Below, piece after piece: positions 14,851-16,722 of a DNA stretch of 16,722 nucleotides. Origin of the DNA: Pinguiococcus pyrenoidosus (taxonomy: Eukaryota > Sar > Pinguiophyceae > Pinguiochrysidales > Pinguiochrysidaceae). The stretch is taken from positions 1 to 16,722 of the forward strand of contig JAAMXY010001521.1 of the NCBI GenBank assembly GCA_019677205.1, given 5' to 3'. Under the pieces are notes generated by a model. That model saw only the letters and a list, made by a program, of their open reading frames with translations. It was not told the origin of the DNA and ran no database searches. The position numbers were made by a program, and so were the translations under genes. Numbering within the stretch: the first letter of the stretch is position 1; every line of letters begins with the position of its first letter.

Positions 14851-16722
14851 ATGGGGGCTCAGTACAGTGCCGGCGCGGTCCTGCCGTGCATGCGCAGCTT
14901 CACAAACCTCGGGATGGAGCAAGTCCAGCAGCGGCACGAGGCTTTTCTGGCAATGGTGGAATGTCAAGAGACCCCGCTGGCTGTCCTGTGGATCACCGAG
15001 GAGCAGTGGAGGAGCTGCACAAGAGCCCAGCGAGTCCGCAGCTTACGCCAGTTCTCTTTGTTCGACTCGGAGGCGAATCGCAAGGCTTCGGCGCTGGAGA
15101 TGTTCTCCGCCGTTGCCCTCCTTTCCGACGATCTCGTCTCCGCGAAGGTCGCATTCATCCTCTCACTCATCGATCTGGACGGCGATGGCCGCGTTAACCA
15201 GAGCGAAGTGGCCGTTATCCTATGCAGCGCCGGCAAAGGCCTCGCGGCAGCCAAGGCAATCCCTCCGCCGCCGGTGAAGCTTACGAACCGCATCGCTCGA
15301 GATCTCTTCTGCAGCTCGGAAGACATCGCTGATGACAGCGGAGAGCTTGCTGTTGCCGACGTCGTCCGCGTGCTTCTCAAGGACTCGCGGTGCCAGAAGT
15401 ACCTCAGCAGCCTGGCGTCTCTGAGGGGAGGCAGCGTCTTGCGCCTGGAGAAGGAGAGAGCCGAGCTGCGCCAGGAGCTGTTTGAGATCGACAGGCTGCT
15501 CAATCGCATGCAGCTAGACCAGGACTCGAAGGAGGAAGCGGAAGCGCTGCGTCAGGAAGAGAGGGGTGGTGTTTCAAGGCGCTTCCGCATCCAACGCAGC
15601 GACCTTGAGAACCTCCAGGAGAGACACCCGGACTTCGCCGCACAGGTCTTCGCCGAAGAAGGCATCTCACCAGACACCATCGAAGCGGCAGCATCAGAAG
15701 AAGCTTTGAAGGAAGCCCGTCATCAAAGTGATCGTTCGATTACAGAGCGAAGAGACGACGCCAACGTCGGCGGAGGCGAAGATCATGTTGACGACGGCGA
15801 CGGCGAAGGCAACAACAACCATGACAACGCGCTCACGGAGCTTCTGGAGCGGCGGCAGAGACACTCCGGACTTCCCATGTGGCTCTTCCGCCCAATACAC
15901 GACTTCATGAATCTTTACGCCGCCGCTGCAGACTCTGTGGCGGCTGCAGAGGAGTCGATGGCCGACCTGAATCTTCAGGAACTGGACAGCGACAGCGAGT
16001 CTTGTGACAGCATTGATTCGGCGTCGAGACCATCAGCTTGCGGCCGCAATGATGACGACGTCCACAATGACGATGATGAGGACGTCCACAATGACGTTGA
16101 TGAGGACGTCCACAATGACGATGATGACGATGATGAACTGCTACATGAGAGAAGCGACTTGGCGGCGCAGCACCTGCGCCACAAAGCCGAGTCGGAAGGA
16201 AACTGGAGACGCCGTGCGGAGCGACGCCTCGAGCGCCGCGTGGCCATCGAGCGCGCTGGGCGTCGAGAAGGAATCGATCCTCGCAGTACCGGCGACGCCG
16301 TCGTGGATTTGTGGCAGAACCTCTTGAGCTCTGCATTCTACACCGACGTCTCCCTTGGCGACGGCAAGGTTCGCCTGGACGTCGACATTCTCCACGACCT
16401 GCTGGAGGCTATGGGCGTCGTCTGGTCCGACGCCGACGCACAACGGGCGCTCAGGCACGTGCGGCGCGATGCCAGGGGTTATTCGTCGCTTCACGACTTC
16501 CGGCGCTTCTGGCAGCGGCGGCAGGAGCGGCGGCCGCAGATCTGGCCGATGCCGTGGCATTCTCGCTTCCAAAGATTCTCAAGACTGTGGCGACGCCTTG
16601 GGAGGACGTGGAAGCGCGTTTGCCTGGCGCTGGCGGACGCCCGGCGCCAAGTGGCGCCCGGAACAAGGCAGCAACAAGGAGAAGCGGAGGGGCGGCATCA
16701 CCCATCCAACCATCCTAGCAAA
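14851..16722 (+). CDS. EF-hand calcium-binding protein with aspartate-rich repeat, partial at right edge
   Basis: From ATG 14851 the frame stays open for 624 codons to the end of the window, so the 3' end is missing. The N-terminus MGAQYS fits an N-myristoylation signal (Gly2, Ser6). Residues about 70-125 form an EF-hand module with one perfect loop, DLDGDGRVNQSE (108-119), whose acidic ligands sit at positions 1, 3, 5 and 12. A second, degenerate site lies near DDSGE (161-165). A coiled-coil-like segment (LRLEKERAELRQELFEIDRL, about 197-216) follows. An aspartate-rich tandem repeat covers 400-429 and a basic helical stretch about 430-475. A degenerate EF-hand pair (GDGKVRLD near 503-510, and RRDARGYSSLHDFRRFW) lies near 483-545. 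It is probably a membrane-associated calcium sensor; the partner is unknown. Beyond about residue 555 the translation is Arg/Trp-rich and less convincing, so an intron or frameshift may lie there. Confidence 0.72.
   Translation, partial: MGAQYSAGAVLPCMRSFTNLGMEQVQQRHEAFLAMVECQETPLAVLWITEEQWRSCTRAQRVRSLRQFSLFDSEANRKASALEMFSAVALLSDDLVSAKVAFILSLIDLDGDGRVNQSEVAVILCSAGKGLAAAKAIPPPPVKLTNRIARDLFCSSEDIADDSGELAVADVVRVLLKDSRCQKYLSSLASLRGGSVLRLEKERAELRQELFEIDRLLNRMQLDQDSKEEAEALRQEERGGVSRRFRIQRSDLENLQERHPDFAAQVFAEEGISPDTIEAAASEEALKEARHQSDRSITERRDDANVGGGEDHVDDGDGEGNNNHDNALTELLERRQRHSGLPMWLFRPIHDFMNLYAAAADSVAAAEESMADLNLQELDSDSESCDSIDSASRPSACGRNDDDVHNDDDEDVHNDVDEDVHNDDDDDDELLHERSDLAAQHLRHKAESEGNWRRRAERRLERRVAIERAGRREGIDPRSTGDAVVDLWQNLLSSAFYTDVSLGDGKVRLDVDILHDLLEAMGVVWSDADAQRALRHVRRDARGYSSLHDFRRFWQRRQERRPQIWPMPWHSRFQRFSRLWRRLGRTWKRVCLALADARRQVAPGTRQQQGEAEGRHHPSNHPSK
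16048..16137. repeat. 24-bp coding tandem repeat (acidic, DVHND core)
   Basis: The core GACGTCCACAATGAC recurs at 16057, 16081 and 16105, exactly 24 bp apart, and is followed by GAT/GAC triplets. In the EF-hand protein this gives DVHND units separated by acidic residues (residues 400-429). It is in frame, so unit loss or gain keeps the reading frame. Confidence 0.85.

Noticed and set aside
16048-16137. CRISPR-like array
   Set aside because: The 24-bp units are contiguous, without unique spacers, and encode an in-frame acidic peptide repeat in a eukaryotic gene.

Overview
The window looks like nuclear DNA of a photosynthetic protist with a red-lineage secondary plastid, such as a stramenopile or haptophyte-type alga. 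Three things point there. One gene is a three-helix light-harvesting protein with a signal peptide ending ASAHA|F, the ASAFAP-like plastid-entry motif of such algae. Several genes have short GT-AG introns (57-342 bp), one with a TACTAAC-like branch site. Typical eukaryotic housekeeping genes are present: cyclin Y, signal peptidase complex subunit 3 and dynactin p50. I cannot name the species. The coding DNA is GC-rich and gene spacing is tight, mostly 80-600 bp. AT-rich islands are confined to the gaps.

Layout, left to right. A possible minus-strand gene runs off the left edge (1-43). A WW-domain/cyclin-Y fusion gene (540-2678, +, 2 exons) converges on a signal peptidase subunit 3 gene (3071-3592, -). 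Next come a ThiE/TenI-family thiamine gene with a short N-terminal presequence (4196-5085, -, 2 exons) and an unrecognised protein with a mitochondrial-type leader and one membrane helix (5411-6717, -, 2 exons). The latter is divergent from the light-harvesting gene (6998-7823, +, 3 exons). That gene converges on a dynamitin/dynactin-2 gene (8151-9665, -, 1 exon), which is divergent from a membrane-anchored TPR-type gene with clustered histidines (10064-12356, +, 6 exons). The right part holds a lysine-rich coiled-coil-like gene (12433-13366, -, 3 exons) and a tentative small basic-protein gene (13658-14486, -, 4 exons). Last is a large EF-hand gene whose frame stays open to the window edge (14851-16722, +, partial).

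The genes do not form one pathway. They are individually promoted housekeeping and lineage genes in mixed orientation: cell cycle/signalling, ER secretion, thiamine metabolism, photosynthesis, microtubule motor transport and calcium sensing. Every multi-exon model here was derived by hand from reading-frame phase, splice consensus and family similarity, so exon boundaries are inferences until checked with transcripts. I found no confident tRNA, rRNA, transposon, CRISPR array or prokaryotic operon. The most interesting items are the WW-cyclin Y fusion, the histidine-rich TPR protein, the thiamine enzyme lacking an expected metal ligand, the unknown mitochondrial-type membrane protein, and the EF-hand protein with an aspartate-rich tandem repeat.
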